From contig NZ_LR134313.1 of assembly GCF_900636765.1 (NCBI RefSeq), positions 1 to 64,000 of the forward strand: DNA of 64,000 nt, given 5' to 3'. Both the position numbers and the translations under genes were made by a program. This document shows, one piece after another, positions 52,037 through 60,933 of the stretch. Origin of the DNA: Neisseria canis. GTDB lineage: Bacteria > Pseudomonadota > Gammaproteobacteria > Burkholderiales > Neisseriaceae. The notes below the pieces were generated by a model that searched no databases, was not told the origin of the DNA, and worked only from the letters and a program-made list of their open reading frames with translations. The first letter of the stretch is position 1; each line of letters opens with the position of its first letter.

Positions 52037-53887
52037 TTATGCAGAAGCTTCTTTGACCGCACGGAATGCCTCGTCAACGGCATTCTGCAAATACGGCATC
52101 CATGCCACATCGCAACCTGCCATAAAGATATTGCCCACGGGCTTGCGCATCGCGCGGGTAGTGCGCTCCATAGACTGCTCCGTGTCGGCAAGTTCGGCTT
52201 GTTCGTAGCTGTAACCGTGCGCCCAGCGGTTTAGGGTAACGTCAACCAACATATCGTCGAAGTTTTCACCTGCCAAGGCATAAAGATGGCGCAGCTGCCC
52301 GAACAACTCTGTTTTCAGTGCATCATAACTTTGCCCGAACAATTTTCTGCGGCCATTACGGTATTGCTCACGGACATTCTCGCCTACGAAATCGGTGGCA
52401 ATGCGGACAGCATGTACAATCATCGGTTCGTCAGGGCTTTGTTGAGCCTGATAACCGCCAATATTTACAGGGTCTTCCAGCTGGATCAAGCAATAAGGCG
52501 CGCCAGGGGCATAAAGCGAATAAACGCCGAGCTTTTTAAAAGCCTGTGCATTTTTTACCAAAACTTTGGCATAAACCATCGGCACTTTCACACAGCTCAA
52601 TTCAGCCTTTTTCTGCGCTTCCTGCATTTGGGGGATAATGCGTGCGGCCAAAGCGCTATGGCCGGCAAAAATACATTTTTTCGCCTGCACTTGCACAAGC
52701 TGCTCATCACCGTGTTTCAGATAGGCCACGGCCACGCCTTCGGCATTGTTTTCCGCCAGCAAAGCGGTGCTGTTCAGGCGGATGCGTGTGGTGTTTTCCG
52801 GAAGATCAAGCTTGCTGTAATCAAATTTAGCCAGCACGATATCTTCCATCGTATTGCCCTCGGCCACGGTAGGAATCAGTTTGCGCACCAGTAAGCGGGC
52901 AATAGAGGCGTTTCCGTCGGGGAAGTGATAAATATAAGGTTCTTTTTCTTCTTCGCCGCCTTCCTCGGGCAGCCCCAAGTTTTGTACGCCCGGATAATTT
53001 TCTTCCAAGGCTTCAACTACTGAAATCGCGCTGATGGGGTGCCCCCAGTATTCCGAGCTGATGTCTTTCAGATAATTCAGCGCGCCCTCCGGCAGCTTTA
53101 CGGTGTCTTTCAGAAAATCATAATAGCTGGTTTCTTCGGCAAATTCGGTGCGCTGACGCTTTTTCTTGCCTTTGAGATAATTGGTTTTCCCTGTGTAAAG
53201 CTCAATCAAAGCCTGCTTGGCATCTTCGGCTAAGGGAAATTGCCGGATCACTTCTGCCGCACTTGCTTTACCTGTTTCAGGCAGGCCTGCAACCACGGCA
53301 GCTTTGCCGAACACTTCGGGGCTGAAGAAAGCGCCTTGTTTGAGCTGCCATTTTTTCTCGTACAAGTCACGGTTGAAATATTGCTCGAACTTTTTATAGT
53401 CGACGCCCAAACTTTCCAACAACGAATGCGCCTGTTTGGAAAACGTGGTTTTAGGCGAATCCAGTGATTCGCTGCCTCCGTAAGTGATGAATGTGCGGTT
53501 TTGATAAGTAAATTCGTTGCGCTTGGCATGGCCGCCGAAATCGTCATGGTTATCCAACACCAGCACTTTGGCCTCGGGATGCTTCTGACGGTAAAGATAA
53601 GCCGAAGTCAGGCCGCTGATACCGCCGCCGATAACCACCAAGTCATAATGCTCGGCCGCCTGGCCGGGCAGCGTGTATTGCTTGCCCTGCATGGCCATGC
53701 TGTGTGCAGCAACTTCACTGCCTTCATGATCACCTCGCAAGCCGTTGAGTGCCGGCGGGTAATAAATTTTAACGGTTTCTTCAGGCTGTGCCGTGCTGTT
53801 TTCTTTTAAGCAGCCGCCAAGCATCAGGCTGCCGGTTAAAGCGGCCGAACCTTGGAGAAAGTATCGGCGTGTGATTTTATACTTCAT
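52037..53887 (-). CDS. FAD-dependent oxidoreductase, spermidine-dehydrogenase-like
   Basis: 616 residues. The N-terminus MKYKITRRYFLQGSAALTGS carries a twin-arginine motif and ends in a lipobox-like LMLGGC, so it may be Tat-exported and lipid-anchored. The FAD-binding motif VVIGGGISGLTSAYLY is at about 83-98, and VLDNHDDFGGHAKRNEF follows. Length and layout fit the SpdH spermidine dehydrogenase family of Pseudomonas; the substrate is inferred. The C-terminus has NIFMAGCDVAWMPYLQNAVD, the second FAD contact. It is flanked by DUS hairpins and is monocistronic. Confidence 0.72.
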   Translation of the reverse strand: MKYKITRRYFLQGSAALTGSLMLGGCLKENSTAQPEETVKIYYPPALNGLRGDHEGSEVAAHSMAMQGKQYTLPGQAAEHYDLVVIGGGISGLTSAYLYRQKHPEAKVLVLDNHDDFGGHAKRNEFTYQNRTFITYGGSESLDSPKTTFSKQAHSLLESLGVDYKKFEQYFNRDLYEKKWQLKQGAFFSPEVFGKAAVVAGLPETGKASAAEVIRQFPLAEDAKQALIELYTGKTNYLKGKKKRQRTEFAEETSYYDFLKDTVKLPEGALNYLKDISSEYWGHPISAISVVEALEENYPGVQNLGLPEEGGEEEKEPYIYHFPDGNASIARLLVRKLIPTVAEGNTMEDIVLAKFDYSKLDLPENTTRIRLNSTALLAENNAEGVAVAYLKHGDEQLVQVQAKKCIFAGHSALAARIIPQMQEAQKKAELSCVKVPMVYAKVLVKNAQAFKKLGVYSLYAPGAPYCLIQLEDPVNIGGYQAQQSPDEPMIVHAVRIATDFVGENVREQYRNGRRKLFGQSYDALKTELFGQLRHLYALAGENFDDMLVDVTLNRWAHGYSYEQAELADTEQSMERTTRAMRKPVGNIFMAGCDVAWMPYLQNAVDEAFRAVKEASA

Positions 53888-53970
53888 CGTTAATCTCTGT
53901 TGTGGATTTTATTAGCACGGCATTATAAAACCTTATACCAATTTAAACAATCTTTACAATTGTAAAAATT

Positions 53971-53999
53971 ATGCCTGTCTGAAATCTTCAGACAGGCAT
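53971..53999 (-). terminator. DUS-pair terminator of hisF
   Basis: ATGCCTGTCTGAAATCTTCAGACAGGCAT, eight bases beyond the hisF stop. Confidence 0.85.
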
Positions 54000-54007
54000 T
54001 TTCAGTT

Positions 54008-54775
54008 TTACAACCTTACCTCTATCCCCGCGGCCTTCATCGCCAATTTGGCTTCGTGGATACTGACCTCGCCAAAATGAAAGATACTGGCGGCCAACAC
54101 TGCATCGGCTTTGCCTTCTTTCACGCCTTCTATCAGATGCTGCACATTGCCTACGCCACCCGATGCGATCACAGGAATATCCACCGCTTCACTGATTGCC
54201 CGTGTGAGCGACAGATTAAAACCGATTTTGGTGCCGTCCCTGTCCATACTGGTTAAAAGAATCTCGCCGGCTCCCCGTGCCTGCATATTTTTTGCCCACT
54301 CTACGGCATCAATACCCGTAGCTTTGCGCCCGCCGTGGGTAAAGACTTCCCAGCGCGTATTTTCAGGGTTTACGGCTTTGGCATCAATCGCCACAACAAT
54401 CGCTTGCGAACCGAAAAAAGCGCTGGCTTCGTTAACCAGATCAGGATTGGTTACGGCAGCAGTATTGATGCTGGCTTTATCAGCTCCGGCATTCAACAGT
54501 CTCCGCACATCCGCCACCGAGCGCACGCCGCCACCCACGGTAAGCGGGATGAACACTTGCGATGCCACTTCTTCGATCACATGCAAAATGGTGTCCCGAT
54601 TGTCGGAAGAAGCGGTAATATCCAAAAAAGTAAGTTCGTCTGCTCCTTCATCGTTGTAGCGCTTAGCCACATCGACAGGGTTTCCCGCATCACGCAGGCC
54701 GACAAAATTGACACCTTTCACAACACGGCCGTTTTCAACATCCAAACACGGAATAATGCGTTTTGCCAATGCCAT
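54008..54775 (-). CDS. hisF: Imidazole glycerol phosphate synthase, cyclase subunit
   Basis: With HisH, converts PRFAR and glutamine-derived ammonia into IGP and AICAR. A TIM barrel starting [20 protein letters not shown] with catalytic D11 and a second aspartate in [10 protein letters not shown]. 255 residues. Last gene of the his group here, separated from hisA by a small membrane-protein gene. hisIE is not found after it in the window. Confidence 0.97.
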   Translation of the reverse strand: MALAKRIIPCLDVENGRVVKGVNFVGLRDAGNPVDVAKRYNDEGADELTFLDITASSDNRDTILHVIEEVASQVFIPLTVGGGVRSVADVRRLLNAGADKASINTAAVTNPDLVNEASAFFGSQAIVVAIDAKAVNPENTRWEVFTHGGRKATGIDAVEWAKNMQARGAGEILLTSMDRDGTKIGFNLSLTRAISEAVDIPVIASGGVGNVQHLIEGVKEGKADAVLAASIFHFGEVSIHEAKLAMKAAGIEVRL

Positions 54776-54837
54776 AACAATTCCTTCAATACTCTCAAAT
54801 AAATACAGGCTGCTCGATTAACCAGCAGCCTGTTTGA

Positions 54838-55155
54838 TTATGCAATAATTTTTTCGGCAAATTCGAGCGAATGCTGCGTCAGCCAATAATAAGATGCCGA
54901 GCCGATAAGCGCAAACAACAGCGTGGAAATAAAAGTGGTGGAATATCGGTTTACCGCCCACATCAGCAACGACACAAATGCCCACTCGATAGCCATTGTC
55001 ATAAAAAACAATTGGTTGATTTCAGGAGGGGAAAAAACCATGATGCTGCGGATCAAAACGGCAAGCCCGGTAAATGCCAAACCTTCCATCACAGCCGAAA
55101 TGTCGCGCTCAGACGACCATATCAGCCAAAAACCTAAAACAAACACTTCCAACAT
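54838..55155 (-). CDS. Hypothetical membrane protein inside the his cluster
   Basis: 105 residues with about four hydrophobic segments (MLEVFVLGFWLIWSS, LAFTGLAVLIRSIMVF, MTMAIEWAFVSLLMWAV, FISTLLFALIGSASYYW). ATG 55155 has AGGGA eight bases upstream; an earlier start at 55227 is less likely. No family recognised. It lies between hisA and hisF on the same strand, 62 bases before hisF and 130 after hisA. Its place in a biosynthetic operon may be accidental. Confidence 0.6.
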   Translation of the reverse strand: MLEVFVLGFWLIWSSERDISAVMEGLAFTGLAVLIRSIMVFSPPEINQLFFMTMAIEWAFVSLLMWAVNRYSTTFISTLLFALIGSASYYWLTQHSLEFAEKIIA

Positions 55156-55285
55156 TTTTTCATTCCCTGCAAATATGCACGCAATCTTGTTTGATATATT
55201 TAATTTCAACCCGTCTTCAGGCCGCAAGATTGCCAGTAAATCAAATTAATTTTTCCAGACCAATCCACGCTATATTTTCAGATGC

Positions 55286-56026
55286 CTAATTTGACAGACT
55301 GTCTGCCAGTTTTTGGGCTTCGGCAAAGTCAATGCTGCCTTCATAAATCGCCCTGCCGGTAATCGCGCCTGCGACACCGCTCTCCTGTACTGCACACAAT
55401 GCTTTGATGTCTTCCAAATCCGTCAGTCCGCCTGAAGCGATGATCGGAATATCAACGGCTTCGGCAAGCTTCACGGTTGCTTCGATGTTAACCCCGCTCA
55501 TCATGCCGTCGCGGCCTATATCGGTGTAGATGATGCTGTTTACACCGTCATCTTCAAATTGTTTGCTCAAATCAATCACATGGTGCTGTGTTACCGTGGC
55601 CCAGCCATCTATGGCAACCATACCGTCTTTCGCATCCAAACCGACGATAATGTGCCCGGCAAACTCTTTACACGCCTCACGCACGAAAGCAGGATTTTTT
55701 ACTGCTGCCGTACCGATGATGACGTAGCTCAAACCCAAACCGAGGTATTTTTCGATGGTGTTCAAATCCCGGATACCGCCGCCCAGCTGAACCGGCACAT
55801 CTTTCGAGCTTACTGCCAAAATTTCCTTAATGGCCTCAAAGTTTTTCGGTTCGCCGGCAAATGCGCCGTCCAAATCCACCAGATGCAAACGGCGCGCGCC
55901 CTGCTCCACCCAATGCCGCCCCATCTCTACAGGCCTGTCTGAAAATACGGTTGCTTCATCCATCAAGCCCTGCTTAAGGCGCACACACTGGCCGTTTTTC
56001 AAATCAATGGCTGGAATCAGTAACAT
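55286..56026 (-). CDS. hisA: ProFAR isomerase (HisA)
   Basis: Isomerises ProFAR to PRFAR. A TIM barrel starting [20 protein letters not shown] with D8 as catalytic base and a second aspartate in [13 protein letters not shown]. 246 residues. An uptake-like word (ATTTTCAGACAGGCCT on the plus strand, about 55935) lies within the coding region, encoding VFSDRPVE. Confidence 0.97.
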   Translation of the reverse strand: MLLIPAIDLKNGQCVRLKQGLMDEATVFSDRPVEMGRHWVEQGARRLHLVDLDGAFAGEPKNFEAIKEILAVSSKDVPVQLGGGIRDLNTIEKYLGLGLSYVIIGTAAVKNPAFVREACKEFAGHIIVGLDAKDGMVAIDGWATVTQHHVIDLSKQFEDDGVNSIIYTDIGRDGMMSGVNIEATVKLAEAVDIPIIASGGLTDLEDIKALCAVQESGVAGAITGRAIYEGSIDFAEAQKLADSLSN

Positions 56027-56096
56027 GGCAATATCCGTTATCTTGGGTTATGGAAAAAGCAATAATGCGGATGGTGTAAAGCGTGGTGAAGATCAT

Positions 56097-56140
56097 TTTT
56101 CAGACAGGCATCGGCTGTCTTGTTAATGCCTGTCTGAAAA
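56097..56140. repeat. Divergent DUS pair between hisH and hisA
   Basis: TTTTTCAGACAGGCAT and ATGCCTGTCTGAAAA around about 16 bases. A within-cluster hairpin. Confidence 0.8.
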
Positions 56141-56163
56141 TCAGTATAATATTTTAACACAAA

Positions 56164-56808
56164 TTATCCGTTCCAGTGTAAAAAATTACGCAAGAGCAGC
56201 AAACCGGCATCATGGCTCTTTTCTGTATGGAACTGGGTGGCAAACACATTATCCCGCCCCACGATACATGCAAATGTTTCAGGATATTCGCTGGTACCCA
56301 ATACAATGCTTTGGTCTTGCGGCGCAAAGTAATAGCTGTGAACGAAGTAAAAACGGGTTTCGTCGGGAATGTCTTTAAACAGAGAGTGGGATAAAACCTG
56401 ACGCACGCTGTTCCACCCCATGTGCGGCACTTTCAACTTATTGCCTTCCGCATCCGTATTGCCGGCGGGAAAACGCTTGACTTCTCCTTTGAACCAGCCC
56501 AAACCGGGGGTCTGCCCTTCTTCGCTGTAATCAAACAAAAGTTGCGCACCTACGCAAATGCCGAAAAAAGGTTTGTTTTTCAATCCGTCCGCCACGGCTT
56601 CGCCCAAACCGCTTCTCTGCAAAGCAGCCATGCAATCGGGCATTGCGCCTTGCCCTGGGAAAATCACTTTGTCGGCAGCAAACACTTCTTCAGGTTTATC
56701 GGTCAGCACAATTTCCGCGCCGGTGCCCGCCAACCTGTCTGCCGCCTGAACGGATTTTAAAACCGAATGCAGGTTTCCCATGCCGTAATCAACTATGGCT
56801 ATTTTCAT
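56164..56808 (-). CDS. hisH: Imidazole glycerol phosphate synthase, glutaminase subunit
   Basis: Releases ammonia from glutamine and passes it to HisF. Triad: C85 in GICVGAQLLF, and the H and E of ATQFHTEKSHDAG. 214 residues. The gene order hisB-hisH-hisA-hisF follows the usual his operon apart from the inserted small gene. Confidence 0.97.
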   Translation of the reverse strand: MKIAIVDYGMGNLHSVLKSVQAADRLAGTGAEIVLTDKPEEVFAADKVIFPGQGAMPDCMAALQRSGLGEAVADGLKNKPFFGICVGAQLLFDYSEEGQTPGLGWFKGEVKRFPAGNTDAEGNKLKVPHMGWNSVRQVLSHSLFKDIPDETRFYFVHSYYFAPQDQSIVLGTSEYPETFACIVGRDNVFATQFHTEKSHDAGLLLLRNFLHWNG

Positions 56809-56852
56809 TGCGATTAACCTTTAAGTTATATTGTTTTGACATACATAACGAC

Positions 56853-56880
56853 TTTCAGACAGGCATATGCCTGTCTGAAA
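56853..56880 (-). terminator. Adjacent DUS pair between hisB and hisH
   Basis: TTTCAGACAGGCATATGCCTGTCTGAAA is a perfect palindrome with almost no loop. A second hairpin GGCAGGCTTGGCAGCCTGCTG lies next to it towards hisB (quoted arms GCAGGCT and AGCCTGC). Confidence 0.8.
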
Positions 56881-56925
56881 AACCGATACGGGCAGGCTTG
56901 GCAGCCTGCTGAAAAAGATTAAATA

Positions 56926-57819
56926 TTATGCGGTCAAAGTGCCTTTGGTTGACGGCATCTGCCCCGCCATTCTCGGATCGTATTCCACTGCCATACGCAA
57001 TGCGCGGCCAAAAGCTTTAAATACTGTTTCTGCCTGATGATGGGCGTTTATTCCGCTCAAATTATCAATATGCAGCGTCATCATGCTGTGGTTTACCAAG
57101 CCGTGGAAAAATTCGCTGAATAAGTCGACATCAAATTTTCCAATCCATGCGCGGGTAAAGTCAAGGTTATATACCAAACCCGGGCGGCCGGAAAGGTCGA
57201 TTACCACACGGCTCAAAGCCTCATCCAACGGCACATAGGCATGACCGTAGCGGCGGATGCCCGATTTGTCGCCCAAAGCCTGCTTCAGCGCCTGGCCGAG
57301 CGTGATGCCGATGTCTTCAACGGTATGATGGTCATCAATGTGCAAATCACCTTTGCAGGTAATATCCAAATCAATCAAGCTGTGACGGGCGATTTGGTCA
57401 AGCATATGCTCCAAAAACGGCACGCCGGTATCAAAACGGCTTCGGCCCGTACCGTCCAAATTAAGCGAAATGGTAATTTGTGTTTCGCTGGTATTGCGGG
57501 TTACGGTAACGACACGGCCGGACGCATTGCCCATATTAAGCTCAGGAACCGTATCGTCTGACACCTCAACTGCGGCGGTATCGCTTTGCTGCTGAATATC
57601 CATCCAACCGCGCGGCTTTCCCATACCGTTTTCCAGCTTGGCGGATAGTGTATTGGTGATACCGCGGCTACCTTCTTCCTGTTTGTTCAGGCGCACTCTG
57701 AGCTGATACAGTGAAGCCGGATTATCATAACCGCAACGCCGCGCCAATTCGGAAATGGAACCCGCTTCCTCAATCAGGCGGTTGAAATTTTCATTACGGA
57801 TTTCTTTTTTTGTTTTCAT
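56926..57819 (-). CDS. hisB: Imidazoleglycerol-phosphate dehydratase with N-terminal DNA-binding-like extension
   Basis: Dehydrates IGP to imidazole acetol phosphate. The enzymatic domain begins near residue 103 ([20 protein letters not shown]) and has both manganese motifs, [14 protein letters not shown] and [20 protein letters not shown]. The first 90 residues ([46 protein letters not shown]) look like a Cro/phage-repressor helix-turn-helix. A similar extension occurs in meningococcal HisB as I recall it, so it is a lineage trait. ATG 57819 is used; a GTG nine bases earlier is possible. About 297 residues. Confidence 0.94.
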   Translation of the reverse strand: MKTKKEIRNENFNRLIEEAGSISELARRCGYDNPASLYQLRVRLNKQEEGSRGITNTLSAKLENGMGKPRGWMDIQQQSDTAAVEVSDDTVPELNMGNASGRVVTVTRNTSETQITISLNLDGTGRSRFDTGVPFLEHMLDQIARHSLIDLDITCKGDLHIDDHHTVEDIGITLGQALKQALGDKSGIRRYGHAYVPLDEALSRVVIDLSGRPGLVYNLDFTRAWIGKFDVDLFSEFFHGLVNHSMMTLHIDNLSGINAHHQAETVFKAFGRALRMAVEYDPRMAGQMPSTKGTLTA

Positions 57820-57837
57820 AAAGTCCACTTACTTTAG

Positions 57838-58932
57838 TTAATTGGGTTTTAAGATTGAAGTTGTAATATTTTTCAAAACATTTAAAACAGCATCATTCTG
57901 TTCAGGGGTGCCTACAGTAATGCGCAGACATTGCTCTAAAAGAGGATGCGTTCCATGTAGTTTTTTAATAAGAATGTTATTCTGCCGTAAAGTTTCAAAT
58001 ACTTTTACAGCATCATTCACTTTTACCGTAATAAAATTGGCTTCACTGGAAAAAACTTTCATTCCCAAATCTGAAAACGCTTCGCTCAAACGGCTGCGTT
58101 CCTGTTTCAAAATATCAATGTGCCGGTCAATCCAAGCTCGATTCTGCAAGGCAAATTTTGCAGCGGCAAGGCTCAATTGGTTCATATTATAAGGCGGCAC
58201 AATCTTGGCCAGCTCCCTCATCACTAAAGAATGGCCGGCCGCATAACCTATTCTCAAGCCTGCAAAACCGATTTTGCTTAATGTGCGCATCACCACCAAA
58301 TGGCTGCGACTGCCCGCCTGCGGTAAGAAGCTGTCGCCGCTGAACGCTCCATAAGCCTCATCCACCACGATGATTCCCGGAGCGGCATCAACAAGCGCCT
58401 GCACTTCTTCCCGCTTAAAACATACACCCGTGGGGTTATTGGGATAAGCTACGAAAACCAAAGCCGGCTGATGTGTTTCAATTGCAGACAACACAGCCGG
58501 CAGATTCATGGTGAAATCTTCGTTCAGCGGCACGCCGATATATTCCAAGCCAAACAGCTTTGCATTGTGCCGATACATCACAAAGCTCGGCTCCAAAGCC
58601 AAAACTTTTGCTCCGGGCTTGGCCACCAGCAGAGTCAATAGCTGGATGAGTTCGTCGGAACCATTGCCGAGAGCAATATCCGCCTTATCGGATATGCCGA
58701 AAGCTTGGCGTAATGCTTCTTGAAGCCCGCTAGCTGCAGGATTCGGATAAAGATTTTCCGGAGCTTCGGCCAACAAACGCCCCAACCGGGCTTTGAGCTC
58801 CTCCGGATAGCGGTAAGGCATTTCCATGGCATCCAACTTGATGCAGGAGGAAGGCGCATCTGCCACGGAATAGGCAGTCATTTCTTGAATATCGGAACGT
58901 ATGATTTGGTGCAACATAGTTTGTGTATCCAT
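57838..58932 (-). CDS. hisC: Histidinol-phosphate aminotransferase
   Basis: PLP-dependent class I/II aminotransferase acting after HisB. The PLP lysine is in RTLSKIGFAGLRIGY, with VAYPNNPTGVC and VVDEAYGAFSG binding the cofactor. ATG 58932 is used. 364 residues. First gene of the cluster; the 265 bases upstream are AT-rich and I see no attenuator or leader peptide rich in histidine. hisG and hisD are not adjacent. Confidence 0.96.
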   Translation of the reverse strand: MDTQTMLHQIIRSDIQEMTAYSVADAPSSCIKLDAMEMPYRYPEELKARLGRLLAEAPENLYPNPAASGLQEALRQAFGISDKADIALGNGSDELIQLLTLLVAKPGAKVLALEPSFVMYRHNAKLFGLEYIGVPLNEDFTMNLPAVLSAIETHQPALVFVAYPNNPTGVCFKREEVQALVDAAPGIIVVDEAYGAFSGDSFLPQAGSRSHLVVMRTLSKIGFAGLRIGYAAGHSLVMRELAKIVPPYNMNQLSLAAAKFALQNRAWIDRHIDILKQERSRLSEAFSDLGMKVFSSEANFITVKVNDAVKVFETLRQNNILIKKLHGTHPLLEQCLRITVGTPEQNDAVLNVLKNITTSILKPN

Positions 58933-59107
58933 CAACCGTATTAATTATTTGCTATCGGCTTACTGTAATATTACGTTCTAAAACCCATAACATATTAAAT
59001 AAATATATTAAATATTAAGCCAAGTATAAACTATAACATAAATTATCAAACTTCGTTTACATGTTTGCTGCAAACAGTATCAGTATCGTAAAACCATTCA
59101 ACAGATA

Positions 59108-59147
59108 ATGCCTGTCTGAACACGCTAACATACTTTCAGACAGGCAT
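59108..59147 (-). terminator. DUS-pair terminator of the LD-carboxypeptidase gene
   Basis: ATGCCTGTCTGAA and TTTCAGACAGGCAT around about 13 bases, some 50 bases beyond the stop. Confidence 0.8.
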
Positions 59148-59199
59148 TATATTCAGTAGCTAAATGTTTGGCACCATTTACCCGGCGGCAAGTACCTAA

Positions 59200-60390
59200 T
59201 TATTCCAAATCCCCTTTTTCTTCTATGATCTGGTTGTAACCGCTCAAGGGATCTTCAAACGATACCGGCGGCGGTAACAAAGTATCCAGTGCCAGCGTAT
59301 TCTTATCCAAAACCGGGTAGCCGCTGAACGTAACGGAATAGCCGCCATCCGAACTTGGTTTCACTTTGGCATGTCCGCCCAACGGGAAAGTGGATTTGTT
59401 GGTAATATGGCCGAACGGAAAACCTGTTAGCACCGGCACTTTGGCCACTCTGCTTATCGTGTTGACCACATGGGTAAAATCATAACTGCTGTCATAAATA
59501 TCACGGATGGTTCCCATGCGGAAATCACCCAAAATAATGGCTTGCTGCTTTTGCAATACTCCGGCCAAAAGCAGAGTTTGCAGCATACGCTCGATTCGGT
59601 AAGGCTGCTCGCCCACATCTTCTAAAAACAAAATGCCGCCTTGGATATCCGGCATATAAGGCGAACCCACCAAAGATGCCAACACGCTTAAATTCCCGCC
59701 CCAAAGCGTACCTTCCGCGCTCACGCCTTTGCGCTGGATAGACGATACGGCGATGGTGTTTTGCGTATTGGTGGTACCGCTGATAAACGAATCCATTGTA
59801 TAAGGACTGGGCATGGTTTTACCGAATTCACTATACACCATCGGCCCTGCAAAACTCATCATATTGCCCTTGGCCAAAAGCGCAAGTTGAATGGCGCACA
59901 CATCGCTAAAGCCCAAAAACAGAGTTTGCCGCTCGCGCATTCTGGCGCCAAGCGAAGCAAAATCAATGTGCGGCAGCAAACGTGCCGCACCATAACCGCC
60001 ACGCAGCCCCATCAGCACTTTCGGTGTTGCCACCCGCCCTGCCGCCACATCTTGAAAATCGGCAATCCTTTGCGCATCCGCACCGGCAAAGCGCTGGTAA
60101 CGGCGGTAAGCCGCTTCTTGGTTGGTTACGGTAAATCCTGCATTATAAAGACGGGTTAATCCGATTTCGATGCGGCTTCGGTCTTCCGCAAAGCCTGAAG
60201 GTGCAACAACTCTTAACACATTGTTCCCCGATCGTTTAATGGTCGGCTTCGGCTGAACAGGCACGGCTTTTCCGGCGGATTTCACGGCCGGCTTTTTTTG
60301 CGCCCCGCCCGTACAAGCCTGCAACACACCGGCGCCGGCCACCGCCGCTCCTGCGCGCAGCAAATTACGGCGTGAGGTTTGCCAATCCAT
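59200..60390 (-). CDS. ldcA: LD-carboxypeptidase (peptidase S66)
   Basis: Cuts the terminal D-alanine from tetrapeptides of peptidoglycan. The N-terminus SRRNLLRAGAAVAGAGVLQAC combines a twin-arginine-like start and a lipobox-like LQAC, so it is probably exported and perhaps lipid-anchored; that differs from the cytosolic E. coli LdcA. The S66 serine lies in FLGFSDVCAIQ, the glutamate in ILFLEDVGEQPYRIERM and the histidine in GFPFGHITNKSTFPLG. 396 residues. It may act with the L,D-transpeptidase at 49767 on wall peptides. Confidence 0.92.
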   Translation of the reverse strand: MDWQTSRRNLLRAGAAVAGAGVLQACTGGAQKKPAVKSAGKAVPVQPKPTIKRSGNNVLRVVAPSGFAEDRSRIEIGLTRLYNAGFTVTNQEAAYRRYQRFAGADAQRIADFQDVAAGRVATPKVLMGLRGGYGAARLLPHIDFASLGARMRERQTLFLGFSDVCAIQLALLAKGNMMSFAGPMVYSEFGKTMPSPYTMDSFISGTTNTQNTIAVSSIQRKGVSAEGTLWGGNLSVLASLVGSPYMPDIQGGILFLEDVGEQPYRIERMLQTLLLAGVLQKQQAIILGDFRMGTIRDIYDSSYDFTHVVNTISRVAKVPVLTGFPFGHITNKSTFPLGGHAKVKPSSDGGYSVTFSGYPVLDKNTLALDTLLPPPVSFEDPLSGYNQIIEEKGDLE

Positions 60391-60411
60391 ATCGTTTCCT
60401 TTTCATTCAGT

Positions 60412-60810
60412 TTAATTGATTAATGCTTTGATTTGCTGCGGCCAATCATGCGGCAGCGTAACAGTAGGCGTGCGCTTGGGAGCCGCCCAAATGGGCGCGG
60501 GGAAATGTGCGTCTTCGCTGAAACGCGCAATCACATGCCAATGCAAGTGCGGAACCACATTGCCCAAACTGGCCAAGTTGATTTTGGCAGGCCGGAACAC
60601 TTGGCGCATTGCGCTTTCCACGCGGTACACCATATCCATTAATTCATTGCGTTCCGTAGCCGAAAGGTCGGTCATCTCCGCAACATGCCGCTGCCAAATC
60701 ACGCGGCAGAAAGCCGGTGCATCGGCTTCGTCGTGCACGGCAATCACCCGTAAATTGTCGGTTTGCAGCAAAATGTCTTCGTTTTGCGCATTACATATCG
60801 GACACGCCAC
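60412..60810 (-). CDS. HIT-family protein
   Basis: A nucleotide hydrolase or transferase of the histidine-triad superfamily. The triad reads HLHWHVIARF (H-x-H-x-H), and the N-terminus CPICNAQNED has a C-x2-C pair. The GTG at 60810 is chosen because GAGGAGG lies six bases upstream; a reading from 60927 would begin in a DUS and has no ribosome site. 132 residues. 21 bases from the LD-carboxypeptidase start, so probably the same operon. Substrate unknown. Confidence 0.85.
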   Translation of the reverse strand: MACPICNAQNEDILLQTDNLRVIAVHDEADAPAFCRVIWQRHVAEMTDLSATERNELMDMVYRVESAMRQVFRPAKINLASLGNVVPHLHWHVIARFSEDAHFPAPIWAAPKRTPTVTLPHDWPQQIKALIN

Positions 60811-60893
60811 GGCAGCCTCCTCAAACAAAATGGTGTTTATTTTAAAGGATAAGCGTGTTTGTCGAAAGCCTGCAATGATAACAATGCCTGTCT

Positions 60894-60917
60894 GAATTTG
60901 GCTTTTCAGACAGGCAT
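60894..60917 (-). terminator. DUS-pair terminator of maeB
   Basis: ATGCCTGTCTGAA and TTCAGACAGGCAT around six bases, 16 bases beyond the maeB stop. Confidence 0.8.
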
Positions 60918-60933
60918 TGGTGCTCAATCAAGC

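Noticed and set aside
58933-59107. Histidine attenuator upstream of hisC
   Set aside because: No short reading frame with consecutive histidine codons and no competing hairpins are visible.
60811-60927. N-terminal extension of the HIT protein
   Set aside because: It begins MSTNACLKSQ from an uptake word, and the strong GAGGAGG site points to the GTG at 60810.
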